A stretch of 64,000 nt of DNA. It comes from Rikenellaceae bacterium (lineage in GTDB: Bacteria; Bacteroidota; Bacteroidia; Bacteroidales; Rikenellaceae). This document shows, one piece after another, positions 31,130 through 40,989 of this stretch. The translations under genes and the position numbers were made by a program. How positions within the stretch are numbered: the first letter of the stretch is position 1; each line of letters opens with the position of its first letter. Location: positions 1-64,000 of the forward strand of contig SUZP01000006.1 of NCBI GenBank assembly GCA_015059865.1, read 5' to 3'. The notes below the pieces were generated by a model. The model did not search any database. It saw only the letters and a list, made by a program, of their open reading frames with translations, and was not told the DNA's origin.

Positions 31130-32206
31130 TTATTTGTTAGCTTTGAGAGCCTCAAACTCCTGCATACAAGCCACGAGAGCCTCGACAGACTCCTTTGGCA
31201 ATGCGTTGTAGCACGATGCACGGAAACCACCTACAAGACGGTGTCCCTTGATGCCGACCATACCGCGCTCCTTAGCAAACTCGAAGAACTCAGGTGCCAA
31301 ATCCTCGTTACCCTCGCTCATTACGAAGCAGATGTTCATCAACGAACGGTCCTCCTTAGCTGTTGTAGGGCGGAACAACGAGTTGCGGTCAATCTCATTG
31401 TAGAGCAACTCTGCCTTCTCTACATTGCGACGATACATCTCCTCTACACCACCGATAGACTTCAACCACTTCAAAGTCTCCTTCATCACGAAGATAGGGA
31501 ATACAGGAGGAGTGTTGTACATCGAATTGTTATCAACATGGGTGTTCACATTCATCATCGATGGAAGAGGGCGAACAACCTTTTCGAGCATATCCTTGCG
31601 GATGATTACGAAGGTTACACCGGCAGGTGCAAGATTCTTCTGAGCACCACCATAGATTACTGCATACTTCGATACATCCACTGGGCGGCTCAAAATGTCA
31701 GACGACATATCTGCGATTAATGGCACAGGTGAATCGATGTCGGTCTTCATCTCGGTACCATAGATGGTGTTGTTGGTACATACATAGAGGTAGTCCAAAT
31801 CGGTAGGGATTTCGTAGCCCTTTGGTACATACGAGAAGTTTTTATCCTCGCTCGATGCAACAACCTCAACCTCGCCATAGAGCTTAGCCTCCTTGATAGC
31901 CTTCTTTGTCCAAACGCCAGTGTTTACATAACCAGCCTTCTTGCCGAGGAAGTTAGCAGGAATGTGGAAGAACTGAGTCGAAGCACCACCACCTACGAAG
32001 AAAATCTCGTAGTTCTCAGGGATGTTGAGCAACTCGCGGAAAAGCGACTTGGTCTCCTCCATTACTGCATCGAACTCCTTGCTACGGTGCGAGTACGAAA
32101 GTATCGAAATACCTGTACCATCAAAGTCAAAGATTGCCTTTGCTGCATTTTCGAGGGCTACCTCAGGAAGTACCGAGGGACCTGCACTAAAATTGTGTTT
32201 TTTCAT
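31130..32206 (-). CDS. serC: Phosphoserine aminotransferase
   Basis: [25 protein letters not shown] and [22 protein letters not shown]. Confidence 0.96.
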   Translation of the reverse strand: MKKHNFSAGPSVLPEVALENAAKAIFDFDGTGISILSYSHRSKEFDAVMEETKSLFRELLNIPENYEIFFVGGGASTQFFHIPANFLGKKAGYVNTGVWTKKAIKEAKLYGEVEVVASSEDKNFSYVPKGYEIPTDLDYLYVCTNNTIYGTEMKTDIDSPVPLIADMSSDILSRPVDVSKYAVIYGGAQKNLAPAGVTFVIIRKDMLEKVVRPLPSMMNVNTHVDNNSMYNTPPVFPIFVMKETLKWLKSIGGVEEMYRRNVEKAELLYNEIDRNSLFRPTTAKEDRSLMNICFVMSEGNEDLAPEFFEFAKERGMVGIKGHRLVGGFRASCYNALPKESVEALVACMQEFEALKANK

Positions 32207-32308
32207 AGTGTTTAGTTTTTTAGTTGATTAAAAAAAGTTTAAAAAATGTAAAAAAAGTGTTACTTGTTAAATTAAAATATAATTTGTGTATACAACAATT
32301 GGTTGTTC

Positions 32309-33280
32309 TTACTCTTTCAATCTAAAATGCTCTTCGTTGTTTAAGTTCATTCCAAGTAGTAGGTCGCGTACAGCCATGCGCCTCTTGCCTGCCACCTGCA
32401 ACTCTTCGATGGCGACTACCCCATCTCGACACGCAACCTTTATGTAGGTCTTGTTGTCGGTAAAGATTGTACCCACCTCTGCCGAATGACTCTTCTCCTC
32501 GAAGCGAGCCTTGTAAATCTTCACTGACAGCTCCTCCTCGCCACGCTGCAAGATACTCCACGCAGCAGGATAGGGTGATAATCCGCGCACGAAATTGACA
32601 ATCTGTGCACCATTTGCACTCCAATCGACCTCGCACATATCTTTAAAAATCTTTGGCGCAGGGCGAAGATTTGCATCCTCTTGCGGTTGTGCCACTGGGT
32701 TGATATCGCCCGAAGCAATCTTCTCGACACTCTCCACTACAAGTTCTGCTCCCATTGTCATCAGACGGTCGTACAACTCGCCAACACACTCCTCGTCGCC
32801 TATTGGTGTGCGTTGTTGGCCAATTATAGCTCCCTTGTCAATCTCGTGGTTGAGCAGAAAAGTTGTGTTGCCACTCTCCTTGTCGCCATTGATAATAGCC
32901 CAATTTATAGGTGCCGCACCACGATATTCAGGTAGTAGCGAGGCGTGCAGATTGAATGTACCGAAGCGAGGCATAGCCCAAACCACCTCAGGTAACATTC
33001 TAAACGCGATTACGATACCCAAATCGGGCTGCAATGCTCGCAGGGCATCCAAAAAAGCCTCGTCGCGCAACCTCTCCGGTTGGAGAATGGTCTGTATGCC
33101 CAACTCCTTGGCAGCACGCTTGACATCGCTCTCCTGCAAGCGCATACCGCGACCTGCGGGTTTGTCGGGCATTGTTACTACGCCGACAACATTGTAGCCA
33201 CCCTCGACCAATGCCCTCAATGATGGCACTGCAAACTCAGGAGTACCCATAAATACTATGCGAATATCTTTTGCGTTCAC
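32309..33280 (-). CDS. fmt: Methionyl-tRNA formyltransferase
   Basis: IRIVFMGTPEFAVPSLRALVEGGYNVVGVVTMPDKPAGRG and NLHASLLPEYRGAAPINWAIINGDKESG. Confidence 0.97.
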   Translation of the reverse strand: MNAKDIRIVFMGTPEFAVPSLRALVEGGYNVVGVVTMPDKPAGRGMRLQESDVKRAAKELGIQTILQPERLRDEAFLDALRALQPDLGIVIAFRMLPEVVWAMPRFGTFNLHASLLPEYRGAAPINWAIINGDKESGNTTFLLNHEIDKGAIIGQQRTPIGDEECVGELYDRLMTMGAELVVESVEKIASGDINPVAQPQEDANLRPAPKIFKDMCEVDWSANGAQIVNFVRGLSPYPAAWSILQRGEEELSVKIYKARFEEKSHSAEVGTIFTDNKTYIKVACRDGVVAIEELQVAGKRRMAVRDLLLGMNLNNEEHFRLKE

Positions 33281-33288
33281 GACTTCTA

Positions 33289-33391
33289 AAATTAAGAATT
33301 AAGAATTAAGAATTGAGAATTAAGAATTATTTTTTCATTTTGAATTTTGCATTTCTCTCGTCTCTCGTCTCTCGTCTCTCGTCTCTCGTCT
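33289..33391. repeat. Heptamer arrays (GAATTAA)n and (CTCTCGT)n, the latter inside the lptF/G 3' end
   Basis: AATTAAGAATTAAGAATTAAGAATTGAGAATTAAGAATT; TCTCTCGTCTCTCGTCTCTCGTCTCTCGTCTCTCGTC. Confidence 0.9.
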
Positions 33392-34870
33392 ATTTTTAAT
33401 CCGCGTCTGCCACTTCTCAGGTAGCTTTGCAATAAATTTGTCGCGGTAGTGCTTATAGCGACCAATATACCAATCTATATCGAGCAGAGCCGAGTCGTTG
33501 TTCGCCTTGTTCGAGAGGTATATCGCCAATGGTGTGAGTATAATTGCCGAAATCCACATACCAAGGAGCGAACTCCAAGTGCCCTCTTTGGCGAATTTTT
33601 CGCCTGAAATAGAGATGATGTAGTAGATGACGAAGAATATTACCGAAATAACTATTGGCATTCCCAAACCTCCCTTGCGGATAATCGCTCCGAGAGGTGC
33701 TCCGATAAGGAAGAATATCAAAATAGAGATTGGCAAAGTCAATTTACGATGCCACTCATTCTTGCTACGGTAGAGTTGGTTAAGTGCCTCCTTTGAGGTG
33801 GTTTCATCGAACGAGAAGGCATTACGCGAGCTACGAGCTGCACGCAGGGCACTCTCGTATATGCGATTTTTGGTGCGAGTGTTTAGTTTTGGTACCGAGT
33901 CGAGCAGCAGTGCGCCAAAGGTTTTGCGCGAACGGTCAATCTCGATTGTGTCGGGAGGTGCTACTCCGTCGGGGTCGCGCTCGAAAATCTGATCACGCAA
34001 CAGCGGGTTGTAGGCTGTGGCGGTGAGGTTGTTTACCAACAAGTCGAGCGAGTCGATATTGTGCTGCAAGTCGTTGATATCCATAGTCTGGCTATTGTTG
34101 CCAAACAGGTTTTCGTCGCTACGCTGGAAGTCAAATCCCGACATCGGAATCTTGCCATCTTGACGCTTGAACTTATGATGACGCAGTGAACTCTTGGTAT
34201 ACCACTGGTAGTTGCGCGTCTGCTCGTAGGTCTCGCCATTGAAGAGAGTTACAAGAAGATAGCGCTTATCATCCGATAGGCGGATATATCCCGAATCGGC
34301 TATCGTTGTCGTCATATCGCCACTGCGCGAGCGATTGTCGTAGATAAGCACACCTGTCAGCAACTTTGTCTTTGGGTCTTGCTTCTCTACGCGGATGCTC
34401 ATATCGTCAATGCCATTGAAGAAGAGGCCATCTTGAAATTCGAGAGCTTCGTTCTGTTGTTTTATGTCATAGAGCGTTGCAAACATCTTCTTGTTTGCCC
34501 ACGGCACAAGGTCGTTCACGATGAAGAATGAACCGAACGAGATGATGCCGATAACCCAAAAGAGTGGCTTCATAATCTGCATAAGCGACATACCGGCCGA
34601 CTTCATTGCCAACAGCTCGAAGTTCTCGCCAAGGTTACCCATTGTCATAATCGTTGCCAACAAAATAGCCAATGGCAAACCCATTGGAATCATATTGATT
34701 GTGGCATACATAATGAGTTCGAGGATAACCGTAGGCTCCAAACCCTTGCCTACTAACTCATCGATATAACGCCATACGAAGTTCATCATCAAGATAAAAA
34801 TAATGATGAAGAAGGTCAGCACAAGCGGACCAAGGTATGACTTTAAGACGAGTTGGTGTATCTTCTTCAT
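33335..34870 (-). CDS. LptF/LptG-family permease
   Basis: 511 aa, YjgP/YjgQ-like membrane protein (MKKIHQLVLKSYLGPLVLTFFIIIFILMMNFVWRY); C-tail RRETRDERRETRE encoded by a heptamer repeat. Confidence 0.9.
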   Translation of the reverse strand: MKKIHQLVLKSYLGPLVLTFFIIIFILMMNFVWRYIDELVGKGLEPTVILELIMYATINMIPMGLPLAILLATIMTMGNLGENFELLAMKSAGMSLMQIMKPLFWVIGIISFGSFFIVNDLVPWANKKMFATLYDIKQQNEALEFQDGLFFNGIDDMSIRVEKQDPKTKLLTGVLIYDNRSRSGDMTTTIADSGYIRLSDDKRYLLVTLFNGETYEQTRNYQWYTKSSLRHHKFKRQDGKIPMSGFDFQRSDENLFGNNSQTMDINDLQHNIDSLDLLVNNLTATAYNPLLRDQIFERDPDGVAPPDTIEIDRSRKTFGALLLDSVPKLNTRTKNRIYESALRAARSSRNAFSFDETTSKEALNQLYRSKNEWHRKLTLPISILIFFLIGAPLGAIIRKGGLGMPIVISVIFFVIYYIISISGEKFAKEGTWSSLLGMWISAIILTPLAIYLSNKANNDSALLDIDWYIGRYKHYRDKFIAKLPEKWQTRIKNRRETRDERRETREMQNSK

Positions 34871-34878
34871 TCTCGTTT

Positions 34879-35730
34879 TTAGGCCTTTGCTCTCTCTTTT
34901 CTTGTTTGAGTTAGCCGTTTATTCCACAAAGATAACAATTTTATTGTTAAAATTGCAATAGTTAGCACAAATATTATTGCAGGTCCTGATGGCACTTCGG
35001 CGTGGTAGCTCAATGCAATGCCCGTAACTCCGCCAATTACAGCCACTACCGTCGCAATTGGGATAATCTTTTTGTAATCTTTGGAGAGGATATTTGCTGT
35101 TATTACCGGCATTGTCAAGAGCGAAATTAGCAGTACAATACCCATTGTGCGTATCGAGAGCACGATTGTTATAGCGGTTACGACAGCCATCGTGTAGTGG
35201 ATAAATTTTACGGGTACACCTGAAGCCTCGGCAAAGTTGCGGTCGAAGGCTGCGAACATTATAGGGCGGTGCCACAAAATTGCCCCTACGATAAGCAGAG
35301 CCGAGAGTATTGCCAAGGCGATAATGTCGCCCTCGGTTACGGTTATAATGCTTCCGAAGAGGAAATTTGCCATATCGCCAGAGGTGTAGCCGGGGCGCAG
35401 AGCGATAAAGAATGCACCGATAGCCATACCTATACCCCACACCATTCCGATAGCCGAGTCGGGGCGAATCTTCGAGCGAGAGTTGCTCCACTCGATGCCG
35501 AGAGCCGAGAGAACTGCAAAAACGGTCGCTCCGAAAATCGGATTTGCGCCAAAGTAGAATGCGATGCCCAAACCTCCGAACGAGGCGTGAGTGATGCCGC
35601 CGCAGAGAAAAACCATTCTTCGTGCTACGATGTATGTGCCTATGATACCGCAGGTTATGCCCGACAATACGCAGGCGATAAGAGCATTCGATAGGTAGCT
35701 GTATTGGAGTATGTCGGAGATAAAATTCAT
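34879..35730 (-). CDS. znuB: Metal ABC transporter permease, ZnuB-like
   Basis: 283 aa membrane protein; GIIGTYIVARRMVFLCGGITHASFGGLGIAFYFG typical of ABC-3 permeases. Confidence 0.85.
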   Translation of the reverse strand: MNFISDILQYSYLSNALIACVLSGITCGIIGTYIVARRMVFLCGGITHASFGGLGIAFYFGANPIFGATVFAVLSALGIEWSNSRSKIRPDSAIGMVWGIGMAIGAFFIALRPGYTSGDMANFLFGSIITVTEGDIIALAILSALLIVGAILWHRPIMFAAFDRNFAEASGVPVKFIHYTMAVVTAITIVLSIRTMGIVLLISLLTMPVITANILSKDYKKIIPIATVVAVIGGVTGIALSYHAEVPSGPAIIFVLTIAILTIKLLSLWNKRLTQTRKERAKA

Positions 35731-35801
35731 TACATTGATTAAAAATCAATGCAAAAGTACACTTTTTTATGAAATTTCAATTGGTAATTTCAATATTTTT
35801 A

Positions 35802-35809
35802 TATATTTG
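35802..35809 (+). promoter_or_regulatory. -7 element TATATTTG upstream of the racemase-like gene
   Basis: TAnnTTTG match 49 bp before the ATG. Confidence 0.45.
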
Positions 35810-35857
35810 TGGGAAAATTTAGACAATTACTTTTACTAACTTTAAACCGAACTATTT

Positions 35858-37345
35858 ATGAAAAAAATACTTTGGTTGTTTCCAGTGATCGCGTTGCTCT
35901 CTTCGTGTTGTGGCAATGCTCTCAAAAGTAAGCCTGTTTTGACTCCTATTATGAAGAAGGCTTTGAACGACAAAGACTCTAAATTCTATGCCGATTTTGC
36001 ATCGTTCCCTAAACAGCAAAGCGAACTTCCTATTGGTGTATTTGACTCAGGTACAGGAGGTTTGACTGTTTTGGAGGTTTTGCTCAATACGGATATGGTA
36101 AATAATGTATCGGGAGAGGCGAAGCCTGATGGTGTTCTCGATTTTGCGAATGAGGACTTTATCTATCTTGCCGACAGAGCGAATATGCCATACGGAAACT
36201 ACTCTGCCGAGAGTAAGCAGGACTACCTCCGCGAGCTTGTGATGAAGGATGCGCTCTTCCTCTTGGGCAATAAGTATTGGACATCGTCGATGGAGACTCT
36301 TGCGTCGGGCGAGAAGATGCCTTGTAAGATTTTAGTTATTGCGTGCAACACTGCAACCGCCTGGGGACTTGACGATATCTCGACATTGTTGTCGGAGAGT
36401 GGTACGGGTGTTAAGGTTGTAGGCGTAATCAATGCTGGTGTAAATGCTTTGTACGATAAGATTGCGATGTCGGCCTCTACCGAGCCTTTGGCTGTGGGTG
36501 TGCTTGCAACCGTCGGAACAATCGCATCGAATGCATACGAAAGAACAATTGTTAAGATTGGCGAACAGATTGGCTATCAGGGCTCTATAAAGGTTGTAAA
36601 TCATCCTTGCGCGGGCTTTGCCGAGTCGGTTGACCAGGAGAAGGATTATGTTAATATCGCACTCAAAAAGCCACGCGATACATATAGAGGTCCAAAGCTG
36701 GGCGAGGGCGAAAATGATATCAAGGAGTCGTTGCTTGGCCTCTACAACTTCGACTATACAAAGGGTGCTGTTTTGTCGAAGAAGTCGAATGGCAAGTACA
36801 CTCAGTTCCAACTTAATTCGGCTGCTAACTATGCGAGATTTCATCTGGTTACATTGTTGGAGAAGCATAAGGCAAGTGGCGCACAAGTGCCATTGAAGTA
36901 TATCATCTTAGGTTGTACACACTATCCATTCCTACTTAATACGCTTACCGAGGCTATCGAGGAGTTGCGTAATTATAAGGATAGCGAGGGTAAGTTGGTC
37001 TATGAGGGGTTGATAGCTTCTGATTTGGAATTTATTGATCCTGCGGTATTTACTGCGTTGGAGTGCTATCGTACATTGCGCGAGACGGGAAAACTATCAT
37101 CGGATACTACCGAAGGTAAATTCGAGGGCTATATCTCTGTCCCTGCACAAGGGCTGCCAGTCGGAAGCTTGGATAGCGATGGCAATCTGACTTACGACTT
37201 CAAGTATGGTCGCGTTGAGGGTACGGAGGATGTTACTACTGTTGTTGTGCCATTCTCGAAGAGCAATATCGACGAGCCTACATTGAGTCGAATTGAGAGT
37301 ATGTTGCCGTTGTCGTACGGCAAGATGATGCAGGTTATGCAGTAA
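35858..37345 (+). CDS. Lipoprotein glutamate/aspartate racemase-like protein
   Basis: 495 aa; lipobox LLSSC, then MurI-like FDSGTGGLTVLEVL, YLADRANMPYGNYS, ACNTATAWG and GCTHYPFL. Confidence 0.8.
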   Translation: MKKILWLFPVIALLSSCCGNALKSKPVLTPIMKKALNDKDSKFYADFASFPKQQSELPIGVFDSGTGGLTVLEVLLNTDMVNNVSGEAKPDGVLDFANEDFIYLADRANMPYGNYSAESKQDYLRELVMKDALFLLGNKYWTSSMETLASGEKMPCKILVIACNTATAWGLDDISTLLSESGTGVKVVGVINAGVNALYDKIAMSASTEPLAVGVLATVGTIASNAYERTIVKIGEQIGYQGSIKVVNHPCAGFAESVDQEKDYVNIALKKPRDTYRGPKLGEGENDIKESLLGLYNFDYTKGAVLSKKSNGKYTQFQLNSAANYARFHLVTLLEKHKASGAQVPLKYIILGCTHYPFLLNTLTEAIEELRNYKDSEGKLVYEGLIASDLEFIDPAVFTALECYRTLRETGKLSSDTTEGKFEGYISVPAQGLPVGSLDSDGNLTYDFKYGRVEGTEDVTTVVVPFSKSNIDEPTLSRIESMLPLSYGKMMQVMQ

Positions 37346-37376
37346 AATATCCTTTATAACTATTTCTGTGCCGACT

Positions 37377-38666
37377 ATGCGTAAGGTTAATTTTCATACA
37401 CTTGGTTGTAAACTCAACTTCTCGGAGAGTTCGACCTTGGCACGCCAATTCGAGGCGGGCGGATTTGTCCGTGTCGGCACAAACGAAGATGCCGATATTT
37501 CGATTATAAACTCCTGCTCCGTAACGGCGCAGGCGGATAAAAAATGTCGCAATTTAATCAGAAAAATTCATCGCCGAAATCCCGATACAATCATTGCGGT
37601 TACGGGCTGCTATGCACAGTTGAAACCCTACGAGATTGCCGAAATTGAGGGCGTTGATATCGTGCTGTGTAACAACGATAAAGGCGAAACATATCGACAA
37701 GTACTTCAACTCACCGAGCGAGGTAAAACGAAGGTCTTTTCGTGCGAAACAGACGAGATAACCTCCTTCTTTTCCGCCTTCTCTTCGGGTGACCGCACAC
37801 GCGCCTTTTTGAAGGTTCAAGATGGGTGCGACTACTGCTGCTCCTACTGCACAATTCACAACGCTCGCGGAGCAAGCCGAAACACCCCGATTGCCGAGGC
37901 GGTAAAGCAAGCGGAGGAGATTGCTCGCGGCGGTCAAAAAGAGATTGTAATTACGGGTGTCAATACGGGCGATTTTGGTCGCACTACGAGCGAGAGTTTT
38001 CTCGATTTATTGAGGGCTTTGAACGATGTTGAAGGCATCGAAAGATACCGTATTTCCTCCATCGAACCAAATCTCCTAACTGACGAGATAATAGAGTTTT
38101 GCACCTCGTCACCTAAATTTCAACATCACTTCCATATTCCCATTCAGTGTGGCTCGAACAAGGTGCTTGGTTTGATGCGCCGCCGCTATACTGTGGAGAA
38201 GTTCGAGGAGCGCATCAATGCTGTGCGTCGAGCGATGCCCGATGCCTTTATCGGCATAGATGTTATTACCGGTTTTCCGGGCGAGGGCGAGGCGGAATTT
38301 GAGGAGTGCTACAACTTCCTCGCAAAGATAAACCCTTCGTTCCTGCACATCTTCCCATTCTCCGAGCGAGAAAATACCCCTGCGGTCAATTTTCCCGACA
38401 AGGTGTCGCCCGAAGTTTCGATGGCGCGTGCAAAGCGTTTGGAGGAGTTGAGCAGTCGTTGCCACTATGACTTTGCGAAGCGGTATTTGGGCACTACGGC
38501 AGAGGTGCTTTTCGAGAGTACGATGCGTGGCGGAATGATGACGGGATTTACAAGTAACTACCTGAAAGTCAAAGTGCCGTACAACAAAAAGTACATCAAC
38601 CAAATTGTAAAAGTCCGCCTCTTGGATATCGAGTCGAATGGCGATATTTTGGGAAGAATTATCTAA
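37377..38666 (+). CDS. mtaB: tRNA (N6-threonylcarbamoyladenosine 2-methylthio)transferase
   Basis: MRKVNFHTLGCKLNFSES, radical-SAM CDYCCSYCTIHNARG, C-terminal TRAM-like segment. Confidence 0.93.
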   Translation: MRKVNFHTLGCKLNFSESSTLARQFEAGGFVRVGTNEDADISIINSCSVTAQADKKCRNLIRKIHRRNPDTIIAVTGCYAQLKPYEIAEIEGVDIVLCNNDKGETYRQVLQLTERGKTKVFSCETDEITSFFSAFSSGDRTRAFLKVQDGCDYCCSYCTIHNARGASRNTPIAEAVKQAEEIARGGQKEIVITGVNTGDFGRTTSESFLDLLRALNDVEGIERYRISSIEPNLLTDEIIEFCTSSPKFQHHFHIPIQCGSNKVLGLMRRRYTVEKFEERINAVRRAMPDAFIGIDVITGFPGEGEAEFEECYNFLAKINPSFLHIFPFSERENTPAVNFPDKVSPEVSMARAKRLEELSSRCHYDFAKRYLGTTAEVLFESTMRGGMMTGFTSNYLKVKVPYNKKYINQIVKVRLLDIESNGDILGRII

Positions 38667-38703
38667 AAATCCTTAAAAACATAGTTTTTACAGTTAAAAT
38701 TGT

Positions 38704-38711
38704 TATCTTTG
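38704..38711 (+). promoter_or_regulatory. -7 element TATCTTTG upstream of the 4HB-type sensor gene
   Basis: Exact TAnnTTTG match 36 bp before the likely ATG at 38748. Confidence 0.5.
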
Positions 38712-38747
38712 CAAGTTAAAACAAGGATAACAATTTTTTCTGCATAT

Positions 38748-39557
38748 ATGAAAGGTATTGGAAAGAGGACTACGATTGCATTTTTGAGTATAGTTGCACT
38801 ACTGTCGGTGTCGGGCGTTATCTCGCTCTTCGAGTTGAGTAATTTGAGTTATGATACCGATGCGATACTCTCGGCAAATACACGCGATATTGGTGTTGCA
38901 CGCGACCTTTTGCGTTCGGCACACGACCATAGTCGCGCAATGATAGATGTTGTGGTATTCGACAACGAGTCTGCGCGAGAGTCGTGCAATAAGGCGTTGT
39001 CGGAGCTCGATTCGCACATCGCCTTGTTGCGAGATAAAGCCTCCGCTGTGGTGCAGGGCAGTCTCGATACACTCTCGATTTATAGCGGCGAGTTGCGTCA
39101 TTTGGCCGATAGTTATAGCTCGACCGAGAGGGTTGTTATCGACTCTCTAACGGTGGAGTTGCGCAAAATTGATGGCCGTAAGTGGTATAAGGAGAGGTAT
39201 CAACCTGCACACAATCGCCTTGTTGAGCAGGTGGAGAGATATATCACTTTGTCGCATAGTGAGTTGGCTCCTCGTGCAGCGCAACTCTCGAAGAATGCCT
39301 ATCGCTCGGTGGCTCCGGTGTTGATTTCGTTGCTGGTGATGATTGCCATAGTGTTGATGTTCTACTACTTTGTCTACATCTATATGGTAAAACCTGTGCT
39401 TCTTATCAATCGCTCGTTGTCGGATTATCTATCGTTTAAGCTGCCATATAAACCTAAGGCGAATATGGTCGATGAGATTAAGGAGCTGAACGATAATATC
39501 GAAAACCTGATAAATATCTCGAAGTCGAACAAAAAGCAGGGCGGAGATGCGATTTAG
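38748..39557 (+). CDS. Membrane protein with MCP four-helix-bundle-like periplasmic domain and HAMP-like segment, no output domain
   Basis: TM-periplasmic helical-TM layout; ends shortly after a HAMP-like segment. ORF-track start 38700 overlaps the promoter. Confidence 0.65.
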   Translation: MKGIGKRTTIAFLSIVALLSVSGVISLFELSNLSYDTDAILSANTRDIGVARDLLRSAHDHSRAMIDVVVFDNESARESCNKALSELDSHIALLRDKASAVVQGSLDTLSIYSGELRHLADSYSSTERVVIDSLTVELRKIDGRKWYKERYQPAHNRLVEQVERYITLSHSELAPRAAQLSKNAYRSVAPVLISLLVMIAIVLMFYYFVYIYMVKPVLLINRSLSDYLSFKLPYKPKANMVDEIKELNDNIENLINISKSNKKQGGDAI

Positions 39558-40989
39558 TGTAATTTTAAGATATATTGGTGCGGTGATGCTCTGCCTCTCT
39601 GCCTTTATGGCGGTGTCGGCAGGTATCTCGCTCGTGTCGAACGATACGGGTTTTTATCCGTTATTGTTATCGGCATTGCTGACGCTGTTGCTCGGTGGCT
39701 TCCCGATGATATTTGTGCCGAAGGCGGACAATATAACCAACAAGGAGGGCTTTATGATTGTGGTAGGCTCGTGGGTATTGTCGTGCGTGGTGGGAATGTT
39801 TCCATATCTGATTTGGGGTGGAGAGTTCTCGTTAGTAAATGCTTGGTTTGAAAGCGTTTCGGGCTTTACGACTACGGGAGCATCGATTTTGACCAATATA
39901 GAGGCTCTGCCACAAGGTCTGCTCTTCTGGCGTTCGGCGACCTGTTGGATTGGCGGTGCAGGAGTGGTGATGTTTGCCCTGTTGATTTTGCCATCGCTCG
40001 GAACAAATAAAATGGCGTTGTCGAGTATCGAGTTGTCCTCGTTGGCAAAGGATAACTATCGCTATCGTACGCAGATGGTTGTGCGTATTTTGCTTGCCGT
40101 GTATATCGGTTTGACAGTGGTAACGACCCTGCTATTGAAAGTTTCGGGCATGCGATGGTTTGATGCGCTCAATCACGCTATGTCGGCGTGTGCTACGGGT
40201 GGATTTTCGACCAAAAATGCAAGTATCGGCTTCTATGATAGTCCGCTGATTGAGTGGACATTGATTGTGGCGATGTTCCTTTCGAGTCTGCACTTCGGAC
40301 TTATCTTCTCGACCTTCACACGCAAGGCAAACAATATCTTCCGTTCGGAGGTTGTGCGCGTCTATGTCGGGATTATCGTGGCAGCAACGCTCTGTATAGG
40401 AGCAAGTCTATATTTTGCGGATATCTACCCTAATATTCTCACTTCGTTGCGACAGTCGGTATTTCAGGTTGTATCGCTCATTACGACAACGGGTTTCGCA
40501 ACGGCAAATACCAACCTTTGGACTCCGTTTGCGATTGTTATCTTGATAATTCTCTCGATTATTTGCGGTTGCGCAGGCTCGACTGCGGGAGGTATTAAGG
40601 TCGATAGAGTTCTGCTCTATGGCAAGGTGTTGAAGGCTCGTCTGCGAGGACAGCAGCACCCTAACGCCATTATCCGCATCCGTCTTGACGGCATTGTGCA
40701 GGAGGAGCGACAGGTAAATGCTGTAACTCTCTTCCTTACAACATATTTCGTGCTGATTTTGGTGGCGACACTTACAAGTACGCTCTTTGGATTGGACTTG
40801 CTTACGGCATTTTCATCTTCGGTGACGTTTATTGGCAATGTAGGACCGGGATTTGGTGAGGCTGGCTCGTACGACAACTACGCTATGATGCCATCGTTGC
40901 TGAAAATTCAAGGCTCGATATTGATGCTTATGGGGCGTCTTGAAATATTCGGATTTATACAATTCCTCTTTATCAGAATGTGGCGATGA
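39547..40989 (+). CDS. trkH: TrkH-family potassium uptake protein
   Basis: 480 aa; SVSGFTTTGASIL, HAMSACATGGFSTKN, LITTTGFATAN, SIICGCAGSTAGGIK. Confidence 0.95.
   Translation: MRFSVILRYIGAVMLCLSAFMAVSAGISLVSNDTGFYPLLLSALLTLLLGGFPMIFVPKADNITNKEGFMIVVGSWVLSCVVGMFPYLIWGGEFSLVNAWFESVSGFTTTGASILTNIEALPQGLLFWRSATCWIGGAGVVMFALLILPSLGTNKMALSSIELSSLAKDNYRYRTQMVVRILLAVYIGLTVVTTLLLKVSGMRWFDALNHAMSACATGGFSTKNASIGFYDSPLIEWTLIVAMFLSSLHFGLIFSTFTRKANNIFRSEVVRVYVGIIVAATLCIGASLYFADIYPNILTSLRQSVFQVVSLITTTGFATANTNLWTPFAIVILIILSIICGCAGSTAGGIKVDRVLLYGKVLKARLRGQQHPNAIIRIRLDGIVQEERQVNAVTLFLTTYFVLILVATLTSTLFGLDLLTAFSSSVTFIGNVGPGFGEAGSYDNYAMMPSLLKIQGSILMLMGRLEIFGFIQFLFIRMWR

Noticed and set aside
34919-35749. 276-aa ORF in an alternate frame of the znuB-like permease
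   Set aside because: Arg/His-rich shadow translation; the 283-aa frame has clear membrane-protein sequence.
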